Part shown: piece by piece, positions 45,234-54,355 of the stretch
How positions within the stretch are numbered: the first letter of the stretch is position 1
Layout: each line of letters begins with the position of its first letter
Assembly (NCBI GenBank): GCA_022616195.1
Contig: JAKEFG010000001.1
Location: 1-58,843, forward strand
Length of the DNA: 58,843 nt
Reading direction: 5' to 3'
Origin: Candidatus Wolfebacteria bacterium
Lineage (GTDB): Bacteria > Patescibacteriota > Minisyncoccia > Phycocordibacterales > EsbW-18
Translations under genes and position numbers: made by a program
Notes under the pieces: generated by a model
The model's input: only the letters and a program-made list of their open reading frames with translations
Told to the model about the DNA's origin: nothing
The model's database searches: none

Positions 45234-45776
45234 CTAGCCTCGTCCTGGAATCCAGCTGCGTCCGGTTTTCGGAATGAGAAACTTTTTGGGGTCATCGTCC
45301 ATATCGATAAAGTCGTCCGCAGCCTCCTTGAGACGCGCCGATGACGATTTGCCGAAGGCAATCACCTCTACTTGGCACCCGTGGTTCATCTGAATGTACT
45401 CAACCAATGGTACATAGTCGCCGTCGCCCGACGCAATCACCACTGCGTCAAGCTTAGACGCGAGCGTGATGGCATCAACCGCGAGCCCAACGTCCCAGTC
45501 GGCTTTCTTGGCACCACCTGCGAATATCTGCAGGTCTTTTACTTTCGTTTCAATGCCGAGTTTTCCGAGCGCCTCAAAGAATGCCTTTTCCTCGCCCGAC
45601 TCGGTCGCGATGACGTATGCAACTGCGCGAATGAGCTGACGGTCACCGACCGCCGCCTTGAGCACTTCTTTGAAATTCACCCGAGAACCGTTGTAGATGT
45701 TTTTGGCGCTGTGGTAGAGATTCTGCGTGTCAATGAAGACCGCAACTCGCTGCGCCTTATGCTTTATAACACTCAT
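45234..45776 (-). CDS. NYN-domain (LabA/DUF88) putative RNase
   Basis: RVAVFIDTQNLYHSAKNIY, KKADWDVGLAVDAITLASKLDAVVIASGDGDYVPLVEYIQ. Confidence 0.9.
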   Translation of the reverse strand: MSVIKHKAQRVAVFIDTQNLYHSAKNIYNGSRVNFKEVLKAAVGDRQLIRAVAYVIATESGEEKAFFEALGKLGIETKVKDLQIFAGGAKKADWDVGLAVDAITLASKLDAVVIASGDGDYVPLVEYIQMNHGCQVEVIAFGKSSSARLKEAADDFIDMDDDPKKFLIPKTGRSWIPGRG

Positions 45777-45853
45777 ATGGAAATGAAAAAATCAAACATT
45801 AAAAATAAAAGAACAATCTTAAAAACTAGGAACTCAAGATTACTGTTAAAGAA

Positions 45854-46114
45854 CTACTCTTTTACTTTTTTTGCAGCTTCCTCGTAGCGTGAGGGGGATT
45901 TCTTTTTAAGATAGTTCAAATGCGTGCGGCGTTTTGACACCATGCCGAGCAGACCACGTCGAGAGTGTTTGTCCTTACGATTTCGTTTCAGGTGCGTGGC
46001 GAGCTCTTTGATTTTTCTGCTCAAGAGCGATATCTGTACTTCGGGAGAGCCGGTGTCGGTCTCGTGCGTCTGTGACTCCTTGATGAGTTGTTGCTTGTCG
46101 TCTTTTTTCAGCAT
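45854..46114 (-). CDS. rpsO: 30S ribosomal protein S15
   Basis: [72 protein letters not shown]. Embedded in longer track ORF 45854-46519. Confidence 0.96.
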   Translation of the reverse strand: MLKKDDKQQLIKESQTHETDTGSPEVQISLLSRKIKELATHLKRNRKDKHSRRGLLGMVSKRRTHLNYLKKKSPSRYEEAAKKVKE

Positions 46115-46187
46115 GTTCTTGGTACGGAGTAGTATAGCAAATTTTGATGATATGCAAAAAACGGTGGGATGTCGATTACGCACACGG

Positions 46188-46880
46188 TCAATCCTTCTTG
46201 GAAAACATTTCCGACACCCCTCTCCCAAAACGCTCCCCGCGAACGATAAGCCCCCGCCCCTTTTGAGCAAGAAGGATGCAGAGTGTAAGCCAAAAGACAC
46301 CGACCGCAACCCCCGCAAGAACATCAGAGAGCCAGTGAGCGCCAAGGTAGACACGGCTTCCCGCGACGGCGAGCGCGCCCAGTATACAGAGCCCGGTGTA
46401 CAGCGTGTGCAGGAAAGGGCGTGGCCGTGAAGAGGCCAGCACATAAATGAGGACGCCAAAGATAATGGTTGCCGCGATAGTATGTCCGCTCGGAAAGCTC
46501 CAGACGCTCGATACGTCAACGAGAGCGACGGGCGGGCGCGGTGCCCGGAGCGCGGTTTTGGTTACGAATTCGGTGAGGTAACCGAGGGCGGATGCCCCAA
46601 GGAGTACAAACACCGCGCCCGCCCTACGGCGCCACAGGAGGACAATCGCGAGAAGCGCGAGAGTGGGAATAATGGCAAACCACGAGAAAAGATGAGTTAC
46701 TATCGTTGCGGCGAGAATCCACGCCGGTTGCCAGAGCTCCCGAACACGTTCGTACACCTCTATGTCAAAGAGGCGCGTGTGTTCTCCCGACACGGCGACG
46801 AGTAGTACGAGAAAGAGGATAAGAGAGGTAAGGTTAAAGAGAAGGATGCAGAGGCGGTGTCTGTGTACGTGCACTGACAT
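46188..46880 (-). CDS. PAP2-family membrane phosphatase
   Basis: [11 protein letters not shown]...[19 protein letters not shown]...[22 protein letters not shown]. Confidence 0.92.
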   Translation of the reverse strand: MSVHVHRHRLCILLFNLTSLILFLVLLVAVSGEHTRLFDIEVYERVRELWQPAWILAATIVTHLFSWFAIIPTLALLAIVLLWRRRAGAVFVLLGASALGYLTEFVTKTALRAPRPPVALVDVSSVWSFPSGHTIAATIIFGVLIYVLASSRPRPFLHTLYTGLCILGALAVAGSRVYLGAHWLSDVLAGVAVGVFWLTLCILLAQKGRGLIVRGERFGRGVSEMFSKKD

Positions 46881-47011
46881 GTTTTGTTCGGCGCATTGTT
46901 ACTGTTGTGTAGTGTAGCACCCTTACCATAACACGCGTCCAAGAGGTATAATATTGTGCGACCCTACGTGTTATGTTGTTTTATGTTGTAAAGAAAGGTT
47001 AGGCAGAAACC

Positions 47012-47917
47012 ATGGAGCTCCAACGACTCAAACGGGAATTTCTCGAATACCTTGAAGTTGAAAAAGGACGGAGTTTGAAAACGGTCGCGAACTACGAGCG
47101 GTATTTGAATCGTTTTCTTGGAGAGAGCGGTGTGTTATTTCCAGGTGACATTACTGATGAGACGGTCCGTCGCTTCCGCCTCTGGCTTAACCGGCAGAGC
47201 GATGGCAAGGGCGGCACACTCAAGAAGAAAACCCAAAACTACTACTTGATTGCGCTTCGTGCGTTTCTCAAATATCTCGCGCGGCGGAGCATTCCCTCAC
47301 TTCCTCCAGAGCGTATAGAACTTGCCAAGTCACCGGAACGCTCGCTTGACCTCATATCGGCAGATGAGCTTGGGCGGCTCCTCAAAGCACCCCAAGGAAG
47401 CGATCTCAAGTCGCTCCGTGACCGAGCGCTTCTTGAACTTTTGTTTTCAACTGGCATGCGCGTGTCGGAGCTTTGCTCACTTAATCGCGATCTTGATCTT
47501 GGAAGGGACGAGCTTTCCATCCGCGGCAAGGGCGAGAAAGTGCGCGTGGTATTTCTCTCTTCTGCCGCCAAAAACACCGTCAAGACATATCTGGCGAAAC
47601 GGAGCGACATGGACGAGGCGCTCTTTGTTCGACTTGGGAGGGGTGTTCCTAAAGAGGGGTCACTTCGCCTCACTCCCCGCTCGGTGGAGCGCATCGTGAA
47701 GCACTACGCGGTGAAGGCGGGCATTACTCGCAAAGTGACGCCGCACATCATCCGTCACTCGTTTGCTACCGATTTGCTGGAGAACGGCGCCGATTTGCGA
47801 AGCGTGCAGGCGCTGTTGGGGCATGCCAACATCGCGACCACCCAGGTCTATACCCACGTAACCGACAAACATCTCCGGGAGGTGCATAAAGCTTTCCACA
47901 ACAGGCGGTGCGGATAG
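47012..47917 (+). CDS. xerC: Tyrosine recombinase, Xer family
   Basis: Integrase N- and C-terminal domains; STGMRVSELCSL, HIIRHSFATDLLENGADLRSVQALLGHANIATTQVYTHV. Confidence 0.92.
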   Translation: MELQRLKREFLEYLEVEKGRSLKTVANYERYLNRFLGESGVLFPGDITDETVRRFRLWLNRQSDGKGGTLKKKTQNYYLIALRAFLKYLARRSIPSLPPERIELAKSPERSLDLISADELGRLLKAPQGSDLKSLRDRALLELLFSTGMRVSELCSLNRDLDLGRDELSIRGKGEKVRVVFLSSAAKNTVKTYLAKRSDMDEALFVRLGRGVPKEGSLRLTPRSVERIVKHYAVKAGITRKVTPHIIRHSFATDLLENGADLRSVQALLGHANIATTQVYTHVTDKHLREVHKAFHNRRCG

Positions 47918-47985
47918 TGTTGTATGGGGGTATACTGTGCGTAAGGGTTTTTACATCATTACCCATCGATTTCCATACTATAAGT

Positions 47986-49716
47986 ATGAACAGTATGAAC
48001 ACTCGTCTTACCTTTTCTCTACTTGTTGCGGTGCTCTTTGTGGCACCGGCATATATATTAGTACCAGGGGCTCTTGCGCAGACCTGTTTTCCTCCGCCCC
48101 CAGACAATATTTCAATTCAGGCGCAAGGTGCGACGAATAACTATGGTGTAAGTGGCAGAAGCATCTCAATGACTCAGGGTGTCTCATTCAGTGCTAATAT
48201 CCAGACGCTTGGTATTAGTGGCCCGCTCTCTATCAGCGTCACCGGACTACCGCCCGGGGTTACCCAGAAAGCGAATCCGCTCTATCCGCTCGGGGGTCCG
48301 ATATTCTCCGGTACTCCGACGCAAACAGGTACGTATTCTACGCTTATCACACTTGAGAATGACTGCGGCGATGGCTCATATACTGTTCCATTTGTTGTGA
48401 GTACACCAACGGGCGGTGGTGCACCACCCACACCTACACCCACGCCCCCAACTGGAGGAACACCGTCAGGACAAAGCGGCGTCCCAGGTCAGCTCCTCCG
48501 AACACTTCTTGAGCAGCCGCTCTGTGCTTTTAAAATCTGCGCAAATGATGAGCCGCTCCTTCTGACGGGACGATACAGCCCGAGCGGACACTTTGTTGTT
48601 TCCGGACATGTAACCGTGGAGGGCCGTCAGGGCGTTTGGGCGTTTGCGGAAAATGGGAATTCGGCGGGGATTGGCAACTTGGCGCGGGATGTCGGGGTTA
48701 CGTTTGTGGATGTTCACAATCAGGGCATACGGCCGATGTTGGAGTTTAATGGGAGTTCGGGGTTTGTTCACTCTGTAAGGCCTTCCAGTCCGGCTCTCTC
48801 CTACTATGAATTTTCTGGAGGGAAACTTGCGCATCGTTCGCGTGTTGTAGATATACTTGATCAATCTGGGAATTCACTGTCGCACGACAGCGATTTTGCG
48901 GTTGCAAACGGCTATGTGGCGTTACGATACCGTACCCCACCTAATGAGCTTGTGGTATATCGCCTTCCCGATCTCATCGAAGTAAGCAGCCACTCGTCTT
49001 CGCTCGTGCCGATGATGGGCGTTGGCAATTTCATCGTTGCGGCCGCGAATAATGCCGCGAGCGCACAGGTAGGGCTCTATCGGATGGAGAGCAGTGGCGA
49101 GATAGTGTTTGTGCAGAATCTTTCGGAACTCACGCGATTTTCTGCGTTGGTTAATGATGTTGATGACAGCAGCAGCCCGCGACGTGTTCACTTTCTTGAT
49201 TATCGGTTTGTCGGATCGCCGGCCGTAGATTTAATTACCTATAGTGTAAGCACGGCGGGATTTGATTTCGTCGGAAGGCAGACAATTCAGTTTCCCCCAG
49301 AGTTTGTCACATCGGCAGGAACGGGGGGAAGAGGGTTCCATCCCTTCGCGGTGAGCGGTGGCACGATGGCATTTGCAATGTGTGAGAGAAACCGAACCGT
49401 ATCAAACGGAACCTGCGGAGCAGGTGTGTACATCAACGGCAATTACGCAGGCCTTGTTCCTGCCCCATCATTTACCGATTCGGTGGAGGGCGAGTATGGC
49501 CGCGGCCAGGCGGTCCTTGGCGTGGACATCGCGCCCTCCGGCAGGATGGTTGTGGTGAATAGATTTGGCGCCCAGCTTTGGCAGGTTGGCGCGAGCACCC
49601 CCGTTCCCGGTACAGGAGTCCCTGGCGCTCCCGGCACGGGTATTGACGTGAGTGTCTATCTTGATATTGCGCGGCAGTACATTGAGGTACTCAAACTGTT
49701 CTTCAACGCGCGGTAG
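47986..49716 (+). CDS. Secreted protein with Ig-like N-terminal domain, Pro/Thr linker and propeller-like region
   Basis: Signal peptide MNTRLTFSLLVAVLFVAPAYILVPGALAQ; GGGAPPTPTPTPPTGGTPSG linker. Confidence 0.6.
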   Translation: MNSMNTRLTFSLLVAVLFVAPAYILVPGALAQTCFPPPPDNISIQAQGATNNYGVSGRSISMTQGVSFSANIQTLGISGPLSISVTGLPPGVTQKANPLYPLGGPIFSGTPTQTGTYSTLITLENDCGDGSYTVPFVVSTPTGGGAPPTPTPTPPTGGTPSGQSGVPGQLLRTLLEQPLCAFKICANDEPLLLTGRYSPSGHFVVSGHVTVEGRQGVWAFAENGNSAGIGNLARDVGVTFVDVHNQGIRPMLEFNGSSGFVHSVRPSSPALSYYEFSGGKLAHRSRVVDILDQSGNSLSHDSDFAVANGYVALRYRTPPNELVVYRLPDLIEVSSHSSSLVPMMGVGNFIVAAANNAASAQVGLYRMESSGEIVFVQNLSELTRFSALVNDVDDSSSPRRVHFLDYRFVGSPAVDLITYSVSTAGFDFVGRQTIQFPPEFVTSAGTGGRGFHPFAVSGGTMAFAMCERNRTVSNGTCGAGVYINGNYAGLVPAPSFTDSVEGEYGRGQAVLGVDIAPSGRMVVVNRFGAQLWQVGASTPVPGTGVPGAPGTGIDVSVYLDIARQYIEVLKLFFNAR

Positions 49717-49733
49717 TGGTGGTTTATTCGGGT

Positions 49734-50327
49734 ATGGAGAGGCAACAGACACCTCGCCACCAATCTGCGTGGCGTGTTGTACTCCAAGTCGTTGCTGTTG
49801 GAGGACTTTTTGTCGTTGCGGTGTGGCTTGGCGGCGTTGCCGAAGAGAGTTCGTTGGTGCGGGAGGCGGTGTCACAATTCGGCTATGTCGGCATACTCAT
49901 CGTGTCAGTTGCAAGCGGGTTCAACCTCGCATTCCCGGTGCCGGTTGTTGCATTTCTACCGCTCTTTCTCGGTTCAGGGTTCAACTTCTGGACAACACTT
50001 GTGGTAGTGACACTCGGTATGACACTCGGTGACAGTTTAGGGTTTCTCGTCGGCGCTGCTGGACGCCGTGTAGTGGAAGCGGGTCGGCGGAACGACGAAC
50101 GCATCCTCGCGTGGTTTGAGATGGCGCACAAAAAGTTTCCGCGCGGCGCGTATGTGTTGCTTTTTCTCTACGCCGCCTTCGTGCCCGCACCCAACGAACT
50201 CATTGTTATTCCAATGTCGTTTGCGGGGTATCGCTTCCGATTTATGATTCCCATTGTGCTTGTGGGGAATTTTCTTTTCAATACGCTCTCGGCGCTGGGC
50301 ATTCTCGGCGCGGTACGGTTGTTTTGA
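49734..50327 (+). CDS. DedA/VTT-type membrane protein
   Basis: FGYVGILIVSVASGFNLAFPVPVVAFLPLFLGSG...LGDSLGFLVGAAGRR...ELIVIPMSFAGYRF. Confidence 0.65.
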   Translation: MERQQTPRHQSAWRVVLQVVAVGGLFVVAVWLGGVAEESSLVREAVSQFGYVGILIVSVASGFNLAFPVPVVAFLPLFLGSGFNFWTTLVVVTLGMTLGDSLGFLVGAAGRRVVEAGRRNDERILAWFEMAHKKFPRGAYVLLFLYAAFVPAPNELIVIPMSFAGYRFRFMIPIVLVGNFLFNTLSALGILGAVRLF

Positions 50328-50541
50328 CGTATCATTGGTGATACCTTGGGTGCCAGATGTAAATGTAAACCCGACTGACTGAAGAGGAGTAAAACACGGT
50401 GACAGCAATCAGCTTCATGGCAGATCGCGCAGGGGTTCGCTCTCTCGGCTTCACGGCGTCTGCTCTCGTTATGGACTTTGGACAAGCGGCACGACGGCGC
50501 GAGTTGCGCAGTGAGCCACCCACAATGCTATCATTGAACAT

Positions 50542-51324
50542 ATGCAGTTGGTGTCATGGAATGTCAACGGCCTCCGGGCTCTCCACAGTCAGGGCTACTG
50601 GGAATGGTTTGAGAAAAACAAACCGGATGTTTTCTGCCTGCAGGAAATAAAGGCGGAGGAACAGCAACTGCCGCCTGAAGTGCAGAGACCGGAAGGTTAC
50701 TCTGCGTATTTCAACTCTTCCCGAGGGCGTAAAGGGTACAGCGGTGTTGCGACATACACTAAAACAGAGCCGAAAGGAGTTCAGTACGATGTACTTCCGG
50801 AAAAGTTCAATACCGAAGGGCGCCTCATAGAAACGCGGTTCAAGGATTTTGTGTTGCTCAACGTCTACTTCCCGATGGGTGGTCGCGGCAATGGTCCCGA
50901 AGCAGACCGGGTGAAATTTAAATTGGAATTTTATGATGCATTTTTGGAGCATATTGAAGACCTACGCTCGCAGGGGGACTCCGTTGTTTTTTGCGGTGAC
51001 GTCAACACCGCCCACGAAGAGATTGACATTGCCCGTGCCAAGGAGAACGCGGACCATACAGGGTTTCTTCCCGAGGAGCGCGCCTGGATTGATGAACTTA
51101 TTTCCGCGGGATACATTGACACATTCAGACATTTTCATCCTAACAAGCGCGAGGCGTATACATACTGGGACGTGGTGACTAGATCCCGCGACAGAAATAT
51201 CGGCTGGCGCATTGACTATTTTTTCGTGAGTCCTGACCTTGTGCCGAAGGTTAAAAAGTCAGAAATTCTTTCGGATGTCTACGGCTCCGACCACTGCCCG
51301 ATTGTTCTTGAGCTTGATTTGTAA
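50542..51324 (+). CDS. xthA: Exodeoxyribonuclease III
   Basis: MQLVSWNVNGLRALHSQGYWEWFEKNKPDVFCLQEIKAEEQQL...YGSDHCPIVLEL. Confidence 0.96.
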   Translation: MQLVSWNVNGLRALHSQGYWEWFEKNKPDVFCLQEIKAEEQQLPPEVQRPEGYSAYFNSSRGRKGYSGVATYTKTEPKGVQYDVLPEKFNTEGRLIETRFKDFVLLNVYFPMGGRGNGPEADRVKFKLEFYDAFLEHIEDLRSQGDSVVFCGDVNTAHEEIDIARAKENADHTGFLPEERAWIDELISAGYIDTFRHFHPNKREAYTYWDVVTRSRDRNIGWRIDYFFVSPDLVPKVKKSEILSDVYGSDHCPIVLELDL

Positions 51325-51470
51325 AGGACAGTTGTCCACACCAATGTCCTTTACAAAAAAGACATGTCCTTTAGAATTATCCCAGGATCGCGGGGGCCAC
51401 GATGTCCTTTAGGAATCTCCAGAAGGACACATCCCGCTCTGCGGGAAACAACAAAATAAAACCCCACAAA

Positions 51471-51706
51471 CTACTCTAGGTGGCTCCCACGGAAGTGGTT
51501 CTTTGAGAGTCTCGAGACTCGAAAAGATCGTCTGGGAGTTGCTATCCAGGGCTACACACTCTCTCAAACACACAAAAACCTTAAAACTTTAGGTTTGTGT
51601 GCCTGGATGGACAGCTTTCTGGACACTTCTTTTCCCCACTGTGTCCGCCCAGTGAAAAAAGTGAGGCGGTAAACCGCCTTGTTACACGTGAAACCTCCAC
51701 CCACGA
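51471..51706. ncRNA. Candidate structured noncoding element between xthA and cca
   Basis: Outer stem CTACTC-ta-GGTGG (51471-51483) with CCACC-cac-GAGTAG; inner hairpins ATCCAGG/CCTGGAT, ACCT/AGGTTTGTGTG, GGACAC/GTGTCC, GGCGGT/ACCGCC. Confidence 0.3.
51680..51695. promoter_or_regulatory. parS-like site 1
   Basis: TGTTACACGTGAAACC, 14/16 match to parS TGTTTCACGTGAAACA. Confidence 0.45.
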
Positions 51707-51735
51707 GTAGCTCCGGCGGTTTTTGCATTTGGGGT

Positions 51736-51751
51736 TGTTTCACAGGAAACA
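51736..51751. promoter_or_regulatory. parS-like site 2
   Basis: TGTTTCACAGGAAACA, 14/16. Confidence 0.45.
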
Positions 51752-51864
51752 TCTCAAGGCGGGCAAATGCTTACTGACAACGTAGAGCGAGAGAAGCGAG
51801 CTCCAGTACACAGGGCTTGGTTCCACTGAGGTCACCACCGAAGTGCCCCGTGGTTACATACCCT

Positions 51865-53394
51865 TTACTCAACCCAGTGTTTCCCGCGTATTTTCTTCAC
51901 CTCTTTTTCCTCTTCCTCCTCGCGACGTTCCTCACCGGCTTTCCCAAGTTTTCTAAGCTCGTTGTCGGAAAGTTTTATGAGTTCCAGAGTCCTTTTTTCA
52001 AGGTATTCGGGCGTGTTGTTGGCCGGGTCATCCAGGATCTCCTCAAGGAGCGCATGGAGAATCCACCCCACTCGCGGTCCGGGTGTTTCATGTGTAACCT
52101 CCATAATCCGTGAACCGTCAATTTTAAGCATTCCCACCGAGACGGGGTCTCTGCTCACTTCTTCAATCATCGCCTGGTATTTCCGAAATCGATAGGGTTT
52201 TTCCTTGGGGCGTCCTGTGCCGATACGATCGGCCACACGGAGATTCATGAGGTCTGAAACGTTCTCATACCCGACGTTTCGCATGAGACGTCGGACAGCG
52301 GAGTGGGTTATTTGCTCGGTGTCAGAGAAGAACATGTGCCAGCGGACGAGCTTATATACCTTGTCTATGACGGCGCTGGCGAATTTAAGCCGCTGTAGAG
52401 CCGTTTTGGCGATTCTTGCACCCGCAACCTCATGCCCGTGGAACGACCAGTCGTTTTTCTTATCCTCCCAAGCTCGTGCCTTTGGTTTTGCGCTGTCGTG
52501 AAATAGTGCCGCAAGGCGAACCTCAAGCTCCCACTTCTTGTCAGCCGTTGCCTGAAGTGTGCGCAAACCATGTTCCCAGACGGTATACGAGTGCGCCTGG
52601 TTTTGTTCTACCCCGATTCCCCACTCAATTTCGGGAAGAATGTAGTGCAGAAGTCCTAATTCATGGGCGAGTTCGAGGCCGGATTTTGGGTTATCCGACA
52701 TAATAATCTTCACAAACTCATCCCGGACACGTTCTTTGGCCACTGCGTCTATGTTTTGGGCCATTTTTTTGATTGCTTCTCCTGTTTCACGGGAAACAGT
52801 AAACCCAAGCTCGGTTGCTAAGCGGACGGCACGGAGTATACGCAAAGCATCTTCGCCAAATCTGTCTTCCGGTCTTCCCACCGTTCGTATGGTTTTGTCC
52901 TTTATGTCCTTTATGCCGCCAAAGAGGTCAACCAAATGTCCTTTAGGGCTGTCCTTTTCGGTGCTGAACCCGTCAATGTCCTTTGCTCCCACAGGGAGTC
53001 CGAGCGCGACGGCGTTTATGGTAAAATCACGTCGCTTGAGATCGTCCTCAAGCTTTGAGCTGAACGAGACGTTATCTGGATGTCTGCTATCGGAGTACGT
53101 TGATTCAAGCCGGTATGTCGTTACCTCTATGGTTTTGAGGGTTGGGTCGTTCGTGTTGTCGTTGACGACTCCCACGGTCCCGAACTCGTTTTCGTAGAAA
53201 GCATGTTCAAAAAGCCCCTGAATTTGTTCAGGTCGTGCGTTCGTGGTGATGTCCCAGTCCTTTGGTTTTTCCCCGCGCAAAAGGTCCCGGACGCATCCGC
53301 CGACAAGATATGCCTCAAAACCGGCATTTTGAAGGGTGTCAGAGACCAGGCGTACCTCTTCAAAAATCTTTATTTTTTGGGTGTTTTTTGGCAC
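51865..53394 (-). CDS. cca: CCA-adding tRNA nucleotidyltransferase / poly(A) polymerase family with HD domain
   Basis: AYLVGGCVRDLLRGEKPKDWDITTNARPEQI, DDLKRRDFTINAVALG, RPEDRFGEDALRILRAVRLATELGFTV, ALFHDSAKP. GTG start inferred, because the longer track ORF runs through tRNA-Arg. Confidence 0.92.
   Translation of the reverse strand: MPKNTQKIKIFEEVRLVSDTLQNAGFEAYLVGGCVRDLLRGEKPKDWDITTNARPEQIQGLFEHAFYENEFGTVGVVNDNTNDPTLKTIEVTTYRLESTYSDSRHPDNVSFSSKLEDDLKRRDFTINAVALGLPVGAKDIDGFSTEKDSPKGHLVDLFGGIKDIKDKTIRTVGRPEDRFGEDALRILRAVRLATELGFTVSRETGEAIKKMAQNIDAVAKERVRDEFVKIIMSDNPKSGLELAHELGLLHYILPEIEWGIGVEQNQAHSYTVWEHGLRTLQATADKKWELEVRLAALFHDSAKPKARAWEDKKNDWSFHGHEVAGARIAKTALQRLKFASAVIDKVYKLVRWHMFFSDTEQITHSAVRRLMRNVGYENVSDLMNLRVADRIGTGRPKEKPYRFRKYQAMIEEVSRDPVSVGMLKIDGSRIMEVTHETPGPRVGWILHALLEEILDDPANNTPEYLEKRTLELIKLSDNELRKLGKAGEERREEEEEKEVKKIRGKHWVE
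52783..52798. promoter_or_regulatory. parS-like site 3 (inside cca)
   Basis: TGTTTCACGGGAAACA, 15/16. Confidence 0.5.
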
Positions 53395-53453
53395 AGATGC
53401 ATTGTAGAACACCTTTTGCCTGCGGTCTATTTTGACGCTATGATGGTGTGTTC

Positions 53454-53525
53454 GCTCCCGTGGTGAAACGGATATCATATCTGCCTTCGAAGCAGCAGTT
53501 CCAGGTTCGAATCCTGGCGGGAGCA
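53454..53525 (+). tRNA. tRNA-Arg (anticodon TCG), no encoded CCA
   Basis: GCTCCCG...CTGC-CTTCGAA-GCAG...CCAGG-TTCGAAT-CCTGG-CGGGAGC-A cloverleaf. Confidence 0.93.
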
Positions 53526-53570
53526 CACTAGAAAGTCGAGAGTGCTCGTGTATAATTACTCACGCTTCAA

Positions 53571-53644
53571 GCGGGCATGGTTTAGTGGTAGAACACGTCC
53601 TTGCCAAGGACGAGACGGGAGTTCGATTCTCCCTGCCCGCACCA
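53571..53644 (+). tRNA. tRNA-Gly (anticodon GCC), CCA encoded
   Basis: GCGGGCA...CGTCC-TTGCCAA-GGACG...GGGAG-TTCGATT-CTCCC-TGCCCGC-ACCA. Confidence 0.95.
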
Positions 53645-53856
53645 ACGAGGGATTTTTGTTTGTGTCCTTTTAATAATCCCCAAACTATGGGAACAAAGCG
53701 ACAAAAACACAAAATATTGGGGATAACTCTGTGAGTATGTGTAAAAGACATGTCCGTTAGAAACTAAAAACTAAGGACTAAAAACTAAGGACTAAAAACT
53801 TAAAACACTCTTACACAGAGCCATATTTGTCAAAAAGACGTCCTTTATGTGTTAAT

Positions 53857-53872
53857 TGTTTCATGTGAAACG
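53857..53872. promoter_or_regulatory. parS-like site 4 (upstream of yraN)
   Basis: TGTTTCATGTGAAACG, 14/16. Confidence 0.45.
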
Positions 53873-53874
53873 TT

Positions 53875-54282
53875 ATGAGGACTGAAAAGAGGTTTATCGG
53901 AGACATTGGGGAGGAGGTTGCCTGTCGGTTTCTCAAGAAAAAAGGGTATAACATCATTGAGCGGAACTATCTCAAAAAATGGGGTGAGATTGACATTATT
54001 GCACGCAAGTCGGGCGAACTACACTTTGTTGAGGTAAAAACGGTGCAGTCAAAAGTTGAAAGTTCAAAGTCCAAGAATGTTTCACAGGAAACGGAAGGGT
54101 ACCGCCCGGAGGAAAACGTGCACCCGGCAAAGCTCAAGCGTCTCGCCCGAACCGTGGAGACCTATCTATTGGACAAAGGCGTATCGGACAGTGTGCCGTG
54201 GCAAATTGATGTGGTAACTGTTCTCTTGGATCTAAAGGACAAAAAGGCGAAGGTGGATATGCTTGAAAATGTTATTTTGTGA
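53875..54282 (+). CDS. yraN: YraN/UPF0102 family endonuclease-like protein
   Basis: GDIGEEVACRFLKKKGYNIIERNYLKKWGEIDIIARKSGELHFVEVKT. Confidence 0.92.
   Translation: MRTEKRFIGDIGEEVACRFLKKKGYNIIERNYLKKWGEIDIIARKSGELHFVEVKTVQSKVESSKSKNVSQETEGYRPEENVHPAKLKRLARTVETYLLDKGVSDSVPWQIDVVTVLLDLKDKKAKVDMLENVIL
54078..54093. promoter_or_regulatory. parS-like site 5 (inside yraN)
   Basis: TGTTTCACAGGAAACG, 13/16. Confidence 0.35.
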
Positions 54283-54355
54283 TGAAAAAGAAAAGAACCC
54301 GTTTTACGTCCCCCGCCGTGGCGGGGTGGGTTCGTGACAGGGTTACTGGCCTGGT

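Noticed and set aside
46108-46519. Upstream part of track ORF 45854-46519 as an N-terminal extension of S15
   Set aside because: S15 begins at MLKKDD (46114); the extension overlaps the PAP2 gene and has no S15-like sequence.
53395-53526. N-terminal extension of the cca ORF track entry (MLPPGFEPGTAASKADMISV...)
   Set aside because: Lies antisense across tRNA-Arg; such ..PGFEPGT.. peptides are typical spurious translations of tRNA genes. A start at the GTG near 53394 is more likely.
53560-53751. 63-aa minus-strand ORF
   Set aside because: Antisense translation of tRNA-Gly (..GAGRENRTPVSSLARTC..).
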